From NCBI RefSeq assembly GCF_943193215.1, contig NZ_CALPDH010000017.1, positions 62,001 through 126,000 on the forward strand: DNA of 64,000 nt. The letters run 5' to 3'. Below the pieces are notes generated by a model that was given only the letters and a program-made list of their open reading frames with translations, was not told the DNA's origin and made no database searches. This DNA is from Acetatifactor aquisgranensis. Its GTDB lineage: Bacteria > Bacillota > Clostridia > Lachnospirales > Lachnospiraceae. The position numbers were made by a program, and so were the translations under genes. Below are positions 41,255 to 50,643 of this stretch, in pieces (position 1 is the stretch's first letter; each line of letters begins with the position of its first letter).

Positions 41255-43840
41255 ATGGGAACAGCGATGAAAGGGAAACAGAGCACAAGAAAGACGGATA
41301 AAGGGATTTCTCTGCTGCTTTCTATTATTTTGGTATTTTGTGTTCTGGGGGCAGTGGTATTTTCCGTATCGAGGAAAATTTCAGTGGAGATGTCCGATGC
41401 GGCCATTCAGAATCTCACTGAGAGCCTGAATCTGATCAAGAGCACCATCGAAGCAATCCTGAATAAGGATGCGGAATTCCAAAAGCTGATGGCGCAGGAA
41501 ATCGCCGCTTCGGATGACCCGGAAGAGCTCCTGCGCGCCTACAGCGGCAGCCAGACCATGGTCAAGATTTCCATGATATGGGCGGGAGAGACAGAAGGGA
41601 TTTCCGACAAGGGCGAAGTGTTTACGGAGGAGGGACTGGACTTCTCCGCGGGCGGATCGGTGGACGGCGTGGCGGTCTCCCAGTCCTACCTGAACTACAT
41701 GGGCACATGGGCCTATACCATGAAATGCCCTGTGGTAAAGGACGGGGAGGAAGAAGCGTATCTCTACGTGGAATATATCTACGATTCCCTGGACAAATCC
41801 CTTCCGGCCGGATTCTACAACAAAAAGGCCATGCTGTATATCATGGACGCGGAGACAGAGCGACTCGTCCTAAAGCCCAAGGGAATGGGCCAGCGGGACG
41901 CGGGCCATCTGAACCTGAACGATTTCTACCGGGCCAACGAGATCCGGGAGGAGGGGCTGCTGGAGGAAGTGGACCAATGTCTGAGTGAGGGCATGAATAT
42001 CATGTTCCACCATGATATCCGGGGCCAAAAGGCATTGAACTATATGTGGTCCGTGAACGGAGGGACCATTTATCTGATTGGCTATGTGCCGATTGAGGCG
42101 ATTCAGCAGGAAGGATCTACTGTTAACCAGAACATTTTTATCGTGGTGGCGGTGATGCTGATTGCCTTTTTGTTGTGCTGTATTTTATTTTATTTCAATC
42201 AGAGGCAGCAGATCAAGATCCGAAAGGAACGGGACGAAGAGAGGGAGATTCACAACAGGCAGCTGGCGGAAGCGCTGCAGGCGGCCCAGGCGGCCAGCAA
42301 TTCCAAGACCACGTTCCTGTCGAACATGTCCCACGACATTCGGACGCCGATGAACGCGGTGCTGGGCTTTGCGTTGCTGCTGGACAGGGACGCGGAGGAT
42401 TCCGACAAGGTGAGGGAGTACACGAAGAAGATCATGGCGTCCGGACAGCATCTGCTGAGTCTGATCAACGATGTCCTGGATGTCTCCAAAATCGAGAGCG
42501 GCAAGGTGGTGCTCTCGGTGGAGGAGTTTACTTTAAGCGATCTGATGGCGTCCGTGGACGCAATCATCCGCCCCATGGCAAAGGCCAAAGAGCAGAAATT
42601 CTTTGTGACAGTGACCGGCGTGAAGCACGAGTATCTTCTGGGGGATGAGACCCGGATCAATCAGATCCTCATCAATCTGCTTTCCAATGCGGTGAAGTAT
42701 ACGCAGGAAGGCGGGAACATCTGGTTCAGAATCGCGGGGCTGAAGCAGCGGTCCAGCCAGTTCGAGCATATCAGGATTGAAGTGGAAGACGACGGGTACG
42801 GCATGACGCCGGAATATCTGGAGAAGATTTTTGACGCCTTTACCAGAGCGGAGAACAGCACCACGAACAAAGTCCAGGGAACCGGCTTAGGGATGGCAAT
42901 CACGAAGAACATCGTGGAACTGATGGGCGGCACGATAGATGTCTCCAGCGAAGTAGGCAAGGGAAGCATATTCCGGGTAGAGCTGGAATTCCGCATACCG
43001 GAGAGACAGGCCGACAGGCAGTTCTGGAAGGAAAGCGGGATCTCCGGGATACTGGCGGTGGACAGCGACGTGCAGTGCTGTGAGAACATACAGGCCCTCA
43101 TGCAGGACATGGACGTGGCGGCGGACACGGCGCAGAGCATGGAGGAAGCCATGGAGCTGCTGCGCTCTTCCGGCGCGGGTGAACGGAAATACCAGCTCGT
43201 TCTGCTGAACCAGGATATACCGGACCTGGACGCGGCGAAGGCAGTGGAGAGCGTCAGGAATGTTTTACCGGGAGTGCCGGTTCTGTTCCTGACGGAATAT
43301 GAGGAAGAGGGAGAGAGCCATGTCCCTCAGATAGAGAAGACAGGAATTCTGACAAAGCCTTTCTTCGTGTCAGCATTGAAAGAAAAAGTGATGAAGATGC
43401 GAGACGGCGGAAAGGCGGATTCAGACGACGGGAAAGGGGAAGAGGTCAGCCTGGAAGGGATGCGCTTCCTGGCCGCGGAAGACAATGAAATCAATGCGGA
43501 GATTCTGCATGAGATTCTGTCCATGGAAAAAGCCGAATGCGAGATTGTGGAAAACGGACAGCTGGCAGTGGAGCGTTTTGCGGCTTCCGCCGCGGGCGAG
43601 TTCGACGCGATTCTGATGGATGTGCAGATGCCTGTGATGAACGGCTACGATGCCACAAGGGCAATCCGCGCTCTGGACCGCGGGGACGCGGGCGAGATAC
43701 TGATTATTGCCATGACAGCCAACGCCTTTGCTGAGGATGAGAGGGAAGCGCTGAAGGCCGGCATGAACATCCATCTGGCGAAGCCGATTAATGTGGAGCT
43801 GTTAAAGCAGATTATACTGCAATATGTGACAAAAAAGTAA
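41255..43840 (+). CDS. Membrane hybrid histidine kinase with two receiver domains
   Basis: An 861-residue sensor kinase. A transmembrane helix at about 16-38, an extracellular sensor of about 250 residues (dCache-like by length, not proven) and a second helix at about 291-312 are followed by HisKA with H360 (SHDIRTPMNAVLGF), an HATPase with DDGYGMTPEYLEKIF and GTGLGMAI, and two receiver domains. The first receiver has N652 in place of the phospho-accepting aspartate (LLNQDIPDL) and is a pseudo-receiver. The second is intact with D789 in LMDVQMPVMNG. No separate response regulator with a DNA-binding domain is nearby, so the output partner is unknown. A lipoprotein gene follows by 72 nt and could be a sensory partner. 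Confidence 0.88.
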   Translation: MGTAMKGKQSTRKTDKGISLLLSIILVFCVLGAVVFSVSRKISVEMSDAAIQNLTESLNLIKSTIEAILNKDAEFQKLMAQEIAASDDPEELLRAYSGSQTMVKISMIWAGETEGISDKGEVFTEEGLDFSAGGSVDGVAVSQSYLNYMGTWAYTMKCPVVKDGEEEAYLYVEYIYDSLDKSLPAGFYNKKAMLYIMDAETERLVLKPKGMGQRDAGHLNLNDFYRANEIREEGLLEEVDQCLSEGMNIMFHHDIRGQKALNYMWSVNGGTIYLIGYVPIEAIQQEGSTVNQNIFIVVAVMLIAFLLCCILFYFNQRQQIKIRKERDEEREIHNRQLAEALQAAQAASNSKTTFLSNMSHDIRTPMNAVLGFALLLDRDAEDSDKVREYTKKIMASGQHLLSLINDVLDVSKIESGKVVLSVEEFTLSDLMASVDAIIRPMAKAKEQKFFVTVTGVKHEYLLGDETRINQILINLLSNAVKYTQEGGNIWFRIAGLKQRSSQFEHIRIEVEDDGYGMTPEYLEKIFDAFTRAENSTTNKVQGTGLGMAITKNIVELMGGTIDVSSEVGKGSIFRVELEFRIPERQADRQFWKESGISGILAVDSDVQCCENIQALMQDMDVAADTAQSMEEAMELLRSSGAGERKYQLVLLNQDIPDLDAAKAVESVRNVLPGVPVLFLTEYEEEGESHVPQIEKTGILTKPFFVSALKEKVMKMRDGGKADSDDGKGEEVSLEGMRFLAAEDNEINAEILHEILSMEKAECEIVENGQLAVERFAASAAGEFDAILMDVQMPVMNGYDATRAIRALDRGDAGEILIIAMTANAFAEDEREALKAGMNIHLAKPINVELLKQIILQYVTKK

Positions 43841-43912
43841 CAGGAACAGCGCCGGCTCTGCCTGTGCCAGGCACCGGCGGGGCGGATGCCGGATTTTATA
43901 GGAGGACACGAA

Positions 43913-45235
43913 ATGGACAGGAACGGGGAAAGACGCTTTGTAAAAGCTGTGGGCGCCTGCCTGGTGTGTGCTGCGGTGCTTGCCATAACAGCCTGCGGGA
44001 AAAAGGGGAACAACAATATTCTGCATGTCGAGGATGCGGAGGCAGAGAGAGCCGTGAACATGTTCAGCCCTATGGAGAAGACCGAAGCGGATACTGTCAA
44101 CACCGCAAGGAGCGCCGTGGACAAGACGGTCATCATGGCGGAGGAGAAGCTGGGCATCAAGGTGAGCTATGTGACTTATACGGCTGAGGATTATCAGGAT
44201 AAGACTTATGACGAAGTGGCCCTGGACAGGGCGCGCAACAATATGGACGACTTATATCTGCTCAATCCGGACACCATCCGGATTCTGGGGGAGGAAGGGA
44301 AGCTGGCGGATCTGTCGGAACTTGCCAGTGTGGAGAACCTGCGGGACATGGTGAAAGCGGCGAATGTGGTGGATGGAAAGCTGGTGGCGATTCCCCAGGA
44401 GGTGGTGGTATACGGCCTGTTCATCAATAAGGACATGTTCGATCGGTATGAGCTGGAACTGCCGAATACCCCGGAGGAGTTCCTGGAATGCTGCCGGGTG
44501 CTGAAAGAGAATGGAGTCGAGACGCCGGTGGGGGCTAACAGGTGGTGGCTGGAGACATTCGTCCTGGCCCAGGCTTACGCGGATCTGTACAACGGCGGAA
44601 ATACGGGTGCGGAGATTGAGGCGCTGAACAGCGGGGAGAGCAAGTACAGTGATTACATGCGCCCGGGCTTCGAGTTCCTGCAGGAGATGATTGACAAGGG
44701 ATATATCGATGCCGGGAAAGCGTATGTCAGCGAGGCCATCGAGGGGGAAGGTGCGGATTTCCTGGCGCAGAAGACTCCCATCGTGATGGCGTACTGGGGG
44801 GCGGCGAATACGGATACCGCCTACGGCAATCCGGATTTCAAGATGGTAGTCATAGGATTCCCCACAGACAGGGGGCAGATGCCGGTGATGCCCATGACAG
44901 GGCTCGGCGTGGGCACGGATGCGGAGCATAAGGAGGACGCCCTGCAGGCGCTGGAAGCGATGACCTCCGACGAAGCGCTGAAAGTGTACGCGGAGACCAA
45001 TAAGGTGATTTCGCCGTCGAAGAACGTGGAAGTGGAATGTATTCCGGCGCTGAAGCCGTTGAATGACAGGATTCAGGAGAATGTCTATGTCCTGGGGGCC
45101 AATGCCAGCATGAATATGGAGCAGTGGGGCAATACCTGCCAGGTGGTGCGCATGCTCCTGAACGGCGCCACAGTGGACGAGTGCATGGCGGAATTTGACA
45201 GGCTGCAGGAGGAAAGCAACCGTTCGGTAAAGTAG
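43913..45235 (+). CDS. Orphan ABC-type substrate-binding lipoprotein
   Basis: A 440-residue extracellular solute-binding lipoprotein. ATG 43913 has GGAGG 8 nt upstream; ATG 43886 would overlap that site. The signal peptide ends in the lipobox AITAC with C28. The mature protein has the family-1 solute-binding fold pattern, with AIPQEVVVYGLFINKDMFD and TPIVMAYWG stretches. No permease or ATPase gene accompanies it. The position between a hybrid sensor kinase and PTS Enzyme I suggests it could present a ligand to the kinase, as some binding proteins do (inference). The alternative is a shared transporter encoded elsewhere. Confidence 0.82.
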   Translation: MDRNGERRFVKAVGACLVCAAVLAITACGKKGNNNILHVEDAEAERAVNMFSPMEKTEADTVNTARSAVDKTVIMAEEKLGIKVSYVTYTAEDYQDKTYDEVALDRARNNMDDLYLLNPDTIRILGEEGKLADLSELASVENLRDMVKAANVVDGKLVAIPQEVVVYGLFINKDMFDRYELELPNTPEEFLECCRVLKENGVETPVGANRWWLETFVLAQAYADLYNGGNTGAEIEALNSGESKYSDYMRPGFEFLQEMIDKGYIDAGKAYVSEAIEGEGADFLAQKTPIVMAYWGAANTDTAYGNPDFKMVVIGFPTDRGQMPVMPMTGLGVGTDAEHKEDALQALEAMTSDEALKVYAETNKVISPSKNVEVECIPALKPLNDRIQENVYVLGANASMNMEQWGNTCQVVRMLLNGATVDECMAEFDRLQEESNRSVK

Positions 45236-45293
45236 CCCTGCGGGAGGCGCAGAAACGACGCGGATAAGCGGCAGATGCGGAGAGGAAGGAAAT

Positions 45294-46922
45294 ATGATGC
45301 AGTTTACCGGAAAATCCGTATATAAAGGGATTGCATCGGGGCCGATTGCTGTATTGAGAAATCAGGACGGGCAGATAAAGCAGAGGGTGATAAAAGATGC
45401 GGAAGCTGAGATAGAGCGGGTGAAAGCAGCCGGAATCCAGGCCGGGGAACAGCTGCGGAAACTATACGATAAGGCGCTGGAAGAAGCCGGTGAATGCGCC
45501 GCCGCTGTTTTTGAAGCGCATCAGATGCTGCTGGAAGATGAGGGATATCTGGAATCCATCTATGACACAATTCGGACAAAGCGGGTGAATGCCGCCTGCG
45601 CGGTTCAGGCGACAGGGGATGGCTTTGCGGAAAAGTTTGACGCCATGGATGATGATTATATGAGGGCAAGGGCCGCAGATGTGAGGGATATTTCCAATCG
45701 GCTGGCGGGAATCCTGGAGGGGCATGGGGAAAAAGAACCGGTGGTCGCGGAGCCGTCCATTATCGTGGCGGATGACCTAAGCCCCGGCGAAACCATGCAG
45801 ATAGGCCGGGAAAAGATTCTGGGCTTTGTGACGGTGCATGGATCGGAGAACTCCCACACTGCCATCCTGGCCCGCACCATGGGCATTCCGGCTTTGGTCG
45901 GCGTGCCGCTGGATCTGGAAGAACTCCATACGGGAATGTCCGCTGTGGTGGACGGACTGGAGGGAAAAGTGTCATTCGAGCCGGATGAAGAGCTCCGGGC
46001 ACGGACAGAGGAAAGGATGGAGGAAGAGCGGGAAGGGCGCCGCCTCCTGGAAGCCATGAAAGGGCGGGAGAGCGTGACCAAGGACGGAAGGCGCGTCTGC
46101 CTGTACGCCAATATCGGAAGCGCGGACGATGTGGCATATGCGCTGGAGAACGACGCGGAGGGCATCGGGCTGTTCCGCAGTGAATTCCTGTATCTGGGCA
46201 GGGACAGCTTCCCCACGGAGGAAGAGCAGTTCCGGGCATACAGACAAGCGGCGCAGGAGATGGCCGGAAAAAAGGTGATTATCCGCACCCTGGACATCGG
46301 GGCGGATAAGCGGGCGGATTATTTCGGCCTGGAAAAAGAAGAGAACCCGGCTCTTGGCTACCGCGCCGTCCGCATCTGCCTGAAACAGCCGGACATTTTC
46401 AAAACCCAGCTGCGCGCGCTGCTGCGGGCCGCTGTGTTCGGAAATGTCTCCGTCATGTATCCTATGATCACGTCGGTGGAGGAAGTGCGGCAGATTTTCG
46501 GAATCGTCAAAGAAGCGCAGGCCGAACTGGAGGACAGAGGGGTTCCATACAGGCTTCCCGAGCAGGGAATCATGATCGAGACCCCTGCGGCGGCGATGAT
46601 AAGCGATGAACTGGCGGAGCTGGTGGACTTTTTCAGTATCGGGACCAACGATCTCACCCAGTATACTCTCGCCATGGACAGACAGAATGGAAAACTGGAC
46701 GATTTTTACAATCCCCATCATAAGGCTGTCCTGAAGATGATCCGGATGGCGGTGGACAGCGCCCACGGCCATGGGAAACGAGTGGGCATCTGCGGGGAGC
46801 TGGGAGCTGACCCGGAGCTCACGGAGACATTCATACGAATGGGGGTTGACGAAATATCGGTTGCCCCGCCTATGGTATTGAGACTCAGGAAAGCAGTCAG
46901 GGAGCTGGATGGGGTGCGGTAG
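45294..46922 (+). CDS. ptsI: Phosphoenolpyruvate-protein phosphotransferase (PTS Enzyme I)
   Basis: A 542-residue Enzyme I, which passes phosphate from phosphoenolpyruvate to HPr for sugar import. The phospho-accepting histidine is H188 in GSENSHTAIL, with SENSH replacing the usual RTSH context, and ALVGVP follows as normal. The C-terminal PEP-binding barrel has GIGLFRSEFLY, IRTLDIGADK, ENPALGYRAVR and FSIGTNDLTQYT, all expected. The gene lies 58 nt after the lipoprotein gene and has AGGAAGG upstream; ATG 45297 is also possible. No ptsH (HPr) gene is adjacent, so it either serves as the general Enzyme I or is a second copy. It is convergent with the acetyltransferase gene. Confidence 0.92.
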   Translation: MMQFTGKSVYKGIASGPIAVLRNQDGQIKQRVIKDAEAEIERVKAAGIQAGEQLRKLYDKALEEAGECAAAVFEAHQMLLEDEGYLESIYDTIRTKRVNAACAVQATGDGFAEKFDAMDDDYMRARAADVRDISNRLAGILEGHGEKEPVVAEPSIIVADDLSPGETMQIGREKILGFVTVHGSENSHTAILARTMGIPALVGVPLDLEELHTGMSAVVDGLEGKVSFEPDEELRARTEERMEEEREGRRLLEAMKGRESVTKDGRRVCLYANIGSADDVAYALENDAEGIGLFRSEFLYLGRDSFPTEEEQFRAYRQAAQEMAGKKVIIRTLDIGADKRADYFGLEKEENPALGYRAVRICLKQPDIFKTQLRALLRAAVFGNVSVMYPMITSVEEVRQIFGIVKEAQAELEDRGVPYRLPEQGIMIETPAAAMISDELAELVDFFSIGTNDLTQYTLAMDRQNGKLDDFYNPHHKAVLKMIRMAVDSAHGHGKRVGICGELGADPELTETFIRMGVDEISVAPPMVLRLRKAVRELDGVR

Positions 46923-46936
46923 AGCGTTCTGTATGT

Positions 46937-47356
46937 TCAGAGCGGTTTGCGCATCCAGATATGGGGGCATCCCTGCTCGTCTTCGATATCGCCGTATTCC
47001 GTGAATCCAGATTTTCGGTAAAAGTCCGCGGCCTGGCACTGGGAGTGCAGGACCAGGGATTGTCCGCCTGCAGATCGCACATACGCTTCGGCTTCCCTGA
47101 TAAGAAGCGAGCCGATATTTTTGTGTCTGTATTCTTTCAGGACAGCGAGCCTGCCGAGGACGTAGGAAGCTTTTCCGGCATCCCGGAACACCCTGCAGGT
47201 GGCGACGGGCATTTCGTTTTCGTCAAAGAGCACGAAATGCACAGCCGTGTTGTCCGTGTCGTCATATTCGTTCTGAAACCCCTGTTCTTCTATAAAGACC
47301 TTTTTCCGGATTTTCTTTGCGCAGTCCGGGAAATTTTCGTATTTGACTGTTTTCAT
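46937..47356 (-). CDS. GNAT-family N-acetyltransferase
   Basis: A 139-residue acetyltransferase of the GNAT fold. IRKKVFIEEQGF near residue 20 is the start seen in ElaA/YjcF-like members, and GRLAVLKEYRHKNIGSLLIR is the acetyl-CoA-binding motif A, followed by LHSQCQAADFYRKSGF (motif B). ATG 47356 is preferred; a GTG at 47368 sits directly on the GGGAGG ribosome binding sequence. Its substrate is unknown. A minus-strand promoter lies at 47422-47450. It ends 14 nt from the convergent ptsI. Confidence 0.85.
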   Translation of the reverse strand: MKTVKYENFPDCAKKIRKKVFIEEQGFQNEYDDTDNTAVHFVLFDENEMPVATCRVFRDAGKASYVLGRLAVLKEYRHKNIGSLLIREAEAYVRSAGGQSLVLHSQCQAADFYRKSGFTEYGDIEDEQGCPHIWMRKPL

Positions 47357-47421
47357 GACAGAATTCACCCTCCCGATTCCAATCTGTTGTTCCCTGCTTT
47401 TTTAGCAAATATGATACAATG

Positions 47422-47450
47422 ATTTTAGCATATGCGGCATCGGGTTACAA
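47422..47450 (-). promoter_or_regulatory. Promoter for acetyltransferase gene
   Basis: Read on the minus strand, TTGTAA (47445-47450) and TAAAAT (47422-47427) are 17 nt apart, about 65 nt before the acetyltransferase start. Confidence 0.5.
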
Positions 47451-47486
47451 GGGTGCTGATGCGGAAAAAAGGCGGCCGGGCGTATG

Positions 47487-47864
47487 CTAGTCTGCCGGCT
47501 GATCCGGGGCCGGGGCTTCATCATGCAGATGCTTCATAAATTTCACGAAGTCGACAACGGAGGTCTGCCGTTCCTGATTCAGAGTCAGGACTGTGTCAAC
47601 GATATTATAAAGGGTATAATCCGAAGTGATATGCTTTTTAAGGGCTTCGGGAGGACAGCGGTATTCCGTGCGCCCCAACAGGTAATCCGTGGTGACGCCG
47701 AAGAACTCCGCCAGTCTGCACAGCATGACCGGGTCAGGGGCATGCACATCATTTTCATAGCTGGAGATGGCGCTTATGGACAGATTCAGGCAGGCGGCCA
47801 TCTCTTTTTGGGCCAGCCCTTTTTCGCTGCGGAGCTGTGACAGAGTCGTTCCCAGTTTCTTCAT
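47487..47864 (-). CDS. XRE-family helix-turn-helix regulator
   Basis: A 125-residue protein with an N-terminal Cro/C1-type helix-turn-helix (residues 5-62): LRSEKGLAQKEMAACLNLSI and SAISSYENDVHAPD, then LAEFFGVTTDYLLG. The C-terminal 60 residues (from RCPPEALKKH) are helical and unassigned, possibly for dimerisation or ligand sensing. It is transcribed divergently from the NhaC-type antiporter gene. Three related operator-like sites lie in the shared spacer, one over its own start site, which suggests autoregulation and control of the antiporter (inference). Confidence 0.87.
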   Translation of the reverse strand: MKKLGTTLSQLRSEKGLAQKEMAACLNLSISAISSYENDVHAPDPVMLCRLAEFFGVTTDYLLGRTEYRCPPEALKKHITSDYTLYNIVDTVLTLNQERQTSVVDFVKFMKHLHDEAPAPDQPAD

Positions 47865-47918
47865 GAAATGCCGCCGCCTTTCTTTTTTCGTCTGATATCA
47901 ACAGATAGTTAGCTGAAA

Positions 47919-47934
47919 TTTACGTACCGTGAAT
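47919..47934. promoter_or_regulatory. Operator-like site 1 (XRE start side)
   Basis: TTTACGTACCGTGAAT directly abuts a minus-strand TATAAT (47935-47940) of the XRE gene, a repressor position for autoregulation. Confidence 0.45.
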
Positions 47935-47970
47935 ATTATATTAATACATTTTAGGAAATATAAAATAGCA

Positions 47971-47989
47971 TTTTACGAATAGTGTAAAA
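47971..47989. promoter_or_regulatory. Operator-like site 2 (inverted repeat)
   Basis: TTTTAC and GTAAAA flank a 7-nt centre, giving a perfect 6-bp inverted repeat. It resembles sites 1 and 3 in the same spacer. Confidence 0.45.
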
Positions 47990-48000
47990 AAACAGAAAAA

Positions 48001-48018
48001 TTTCACGATTCGTATAAA
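48001..48018. promoter_or_regulatory. Operator-like site 3 (antiporter side)
   Basis: TTTCACGATTCGTATAAA is the third member of the TTTACG...-type group and lies 32 nt upstream of the antiporter -35 box. Confidence 0.4.
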
Positions 48019-48050
48019 GCATCTCTATTTTCAGCTCTGCCAAAAATATG

Positions 48051-48079
48051 TTGTTTCGTCATGGAAAATTCTGTATAAT
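48051..48079 (+). promoter_or_regulatory. Promoter for NhaC-type antiporter
   Basis: TTGTTT (48051-48056) and a perfect TATAAT (48074-48079) are 17 nt apart, about 60 nt before the antiporter ATG. Confidence 0.65.
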
Positions 48080-48138
48080 GAAAAGAAAGGGCCGTGCGCG
48101 TCTGGCGCCCGGGAACAGGGATAAGGAGGGAATACGGT

Positions 48139-49680
48139 ATGGGTTTGGAGATGATAGAGGCAGGGTGGCTGTCCATTTTGCCGCCGCTGATTGCGATTAC
48201 GCTGGCTTTAATCAGCAAGGAGGTGTATTCCTCCCTGTTCCTGGGAATTTTCTCGGGGATGTGCGTATACTGCTTCTGCAGCGGCGGGAATATCCTGCAG
48301 GCGGTTACATATGTGTTCGATATGATGGCGGCTAAGATTGGGGAAAATGGTTACATGATTATTTTCCTGGTGCTGCTTGGTTCCCTGGTGGTCATCGTGA
48401 CCAGGTCCGGCGGGTCTGACGCTTACGGGCAGTGGGCGGGACGGCGGATTAAGAACAAAGCCAGCGCCAAGCTGGCTACCGCGGTGCTGGGGCTTATGAT
48501 TTTCGTGGATGACGGATTCAACTGCCTGACCGTGGGAACTGTTATGCGGCCTATTACGGACAAGTGCAGGATTTCCAGAGAGAAGCTGGCATACCTGCTG
48601 GACGCCACGGCTGCGCCGGTATGCATCATCGCGCCGATTTCCAGCTGGGCGGTGGCAGTGGCCTCCGAGGTGGAGGAGGCGGGAGGCCTGAATGCTTTTG
48701 TACGGACGATTCCCTATAATCTGTACGCTATTTTGACAATCATTATGGTATTTTTCCTAAGCGTCACGGATTTTGATTTCGGTCCTATGGAAAAGGCGGA
48801 GGCCGGGAGGAGAGAGGTAAAGTTCGAAGAAAAGGAAGCTAACAAGAAAAAGGGTACCATACTGGATTTGGTGTTGCCGGTGGCGACGCTGATAGTGTGC
48901 GCGATTCTGGGCATGGCCTATGTGGGCGGCTTCTTTGAGGGGAAATCCTTTGCGGAGGCAATCGGGGAAAATCCCACGGCGGGCCTGACGCTTGGAACTT
49001 TTGCGGCGCTGACAGTGGCATTGATTTTGTACCTGCCCAGGAGAATCATGAGTCTGAAGGAATTCATGAATGGGGTCATCGATGGTATCAAGACGATGAT
49101 TCCTGCTCTGACGATTCTGATTCTGGCATGGGCCCTTGGGGGCGTGTGCCGGGAGATGATCGGGACGGGGTTTTTTGTCAGTGACTTTGTGCGGGGCGCG
49201 CGTCTGCCCTTTGGCGTGCTGCCTGCAATCGTATTTGCCGTGGCGGCGTTTTTGTCCTTTTCCATGGGGACGGCCTGGGGGACTTTTGGAATCCTGCTTC
49301 CTATCGTGTCCATGATGTGCGTGGGAGACGAGGGCGCAGCGGTTCTGATTCCTGCGCTGGGCGCCACGCTGGCAGGGTCTGTGTATGGGGACCACTGCTC
49401 ACCGATTTCCGATACCACGATTCTGGCATCCACCGGGGCGCAGTGCGAACATCTGCGCCATGTGGAGACTCAGCTTCCTTATGCCACGCTGGTGGCGGCA
49501 GTGTGCTTCTTCGGGTATCTGGTGGCCGGTTTTTCCAGAAATCCGTGGATTACGATAATATCGTCCGTCCTGCTGCTTTTTGCAGCCTTTGGCGCGATGC
49601 TTTACCGGCATAAGCGCGGGAAGATTTCAATCGGAAAAAATGAGCCTTACGCGGATTCGTTCTGTGACAGGGCTGAATGA
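48139..49680 (+). CDS. NhaC-family Na+/H+ antiporter
   Basis: A 513-residue integral membrane protein with about 11-12 hydrophobic segments. ATG 48139 is 8 nt after AAGGAGGG; ATG 48094 lies before that site and is rejected. Family stretches are FVDDGFNCLTVGTVMRPITD and PISSWAVAVASEVEE in the first half, and MGTAWGTFGILLPI and GSVYGDHCSPISDTTILAST in the second, which together mark the NhaC/MleN group. Related members exchange sodium for protons or couple malate and lactate exchange, and some carry amino acids. The gene is divergent from the XRE regulator. Its 3' end overlaps the convergent kinase remnant by 34 nt. Confidence 0.88.
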   Translation: MGLEMIEAGWLSILPPLIAITLALISKEVYSSLFLGIFSGMCVYCFCSGGNILQAVTYVFDMMAAKIGENGYMIIFLVLLGSLVVIVTRSGGSDAYGQWAGRRIKNKASAKLATAVLGLMIFVDDGFNCLTVGTVMRPITDKCRISREKLAYLLDATAAPVCIIAPISSWAVAVASEVEEAGGLNAFVRTIPYNLYAILTIIMVFFLSVTDFDFGPMEKAEAGRREVKFEEKEANKKKGTILDLVLPVATLIVCAILGMAYVGGFFEGKSFAEAIGENPTAGLTLGTFAALTVALILYLPRRIMSLKEFMNGVIDGIKTMIPALTILILAWALGGVCREMIGTGFFVSDFVRGARLPFGVLPAIVFAVAAFLSFSMGTAWGTFGILLPIVSMMCVGDEGAAVLIPALGATLAGSVYGDHCSPISDTTILASTGAQCEHLRHVETQLPYATLVAAVCFFGYLVAGFSRNPWITIISSVLLLFAAFGAMLYRHKRGKISIGKNEPYADSFCDRAE

Positions 49681-50545
49681 GCGAAGAGGGCCGCGCCGAA
49701 AGCGGCCTCTTCCTCATGCTGTTCTATTTCCGGTTTCATTCCGAAGCACTCTTGCAGGATATCCTGCAGGGCGCTGTTTTTGCGGATGCCGTTGCCGGAG
49801 GCAATCAGCCGGGTTCTGGTGATGCCGGTGCCCGACTGGATGACGCGATATAAATCATGAAGTTCCCGGACCATGCCGTTCAGAACGCCGCGGATCATGG
49901 CGGCAGGATGAAAGTTGTCCAGCCGGATGCCGGTTACGGAGCCGGTGTCTTTGGGATTTTCCCGCGTGCCGGAAAAGGTAGTCCTTATCTGCCAGTCCTG
50001 TGCGCTGCCGCGGGGGGCTGTCAGGAAAGACTGCATGATGCCGTACTGCGGCTGGTCTTTTCCTCCGGCGGCCGCAGCGTATTCCCGGAAGAAATGCTCC
50101 AGCGCGGCATAGGCGGCGCCGCCGCAGAGGGCGGCTCCTACCAGCAGATAGGAATCCGCCGTAAGGGGCCGGGCCTCGATGCCGGGGCCTTCAAACCAGG
50201 AATCGGACAGCACGGAAATCTGCGAACCGGTGCCGATGTTCACCAGCACGGAATCCCAATGGAATGCGCCTCTTCATAGTCAGGCAGATTCCCGCGTCCG
50301 TCCTGCCAGGTATAGAGCGGGCTGACCGGATTGCCGTCTTTGTCCAGATAGACGATGCCATGCATCTGCCCGGTGAGTCCGATGGCGGTGATATCGCTGT
50401 ATGCCGTGGTCAGCTCCTTCAAGGCAGCCAGCACCTTTGCCCGGATGGAAGAAACGTCCTGAAGCCGCTCCCAGGGATGGGACGCAGCGAGGAAGCTGTC
50501 ATTGGGCAGAGCGGCTGTGCGGAATATGGTAAAACTTTTTGGCAA
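49647..50545 (-). pseudogene. FGGY-family carbohydrate kinase (sedoheptulokinase-like) remnant
   Basis: Two frames together resemble a FGGY kinase. The 5' part (50545-50240) starts at TTG without the first ATP-binding strand and contains NDSFLAASHPWERLQD, AIGLTGQMHGIVYLD and SPLYTWQDGRG. It then breaks into the second frame (50249-49647), which resumes at LVNIGTGSQISVLSD and continues with GAALCGGAAYA and ASGNGIRKNSALQD, ending EEEAAFGAAL. About 170-200 central residues, including much of the sugar-binding part, are missing, and the N-terminus is gone. The wording of the segments fits sedoheptulokinase-like members. It cannot make a functional kinase. Confidence 0.68.
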
Positions 50546-50565
50546 AAATATTTGTAAGAAAATCT

Positions 50566-50593
50566 TTGCAGACAGGCCTGAAAGGAGTAAAAT
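50566..50593 (+). promoter_or_regulatory. Possible promoter for pepD
   Basis: TTGCAG (50566-50571) and TAAAAT (50588-50593) are 16 nt apart, about 50 nt before the dipeptidase start. The match is moderate. Confidence 0.35.
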
Positions 50594-50643
50594 AGAAGAA
50601 GTTCATGCCTGCGGGCAAATAATAGAAAGGAATGGATATTCAT

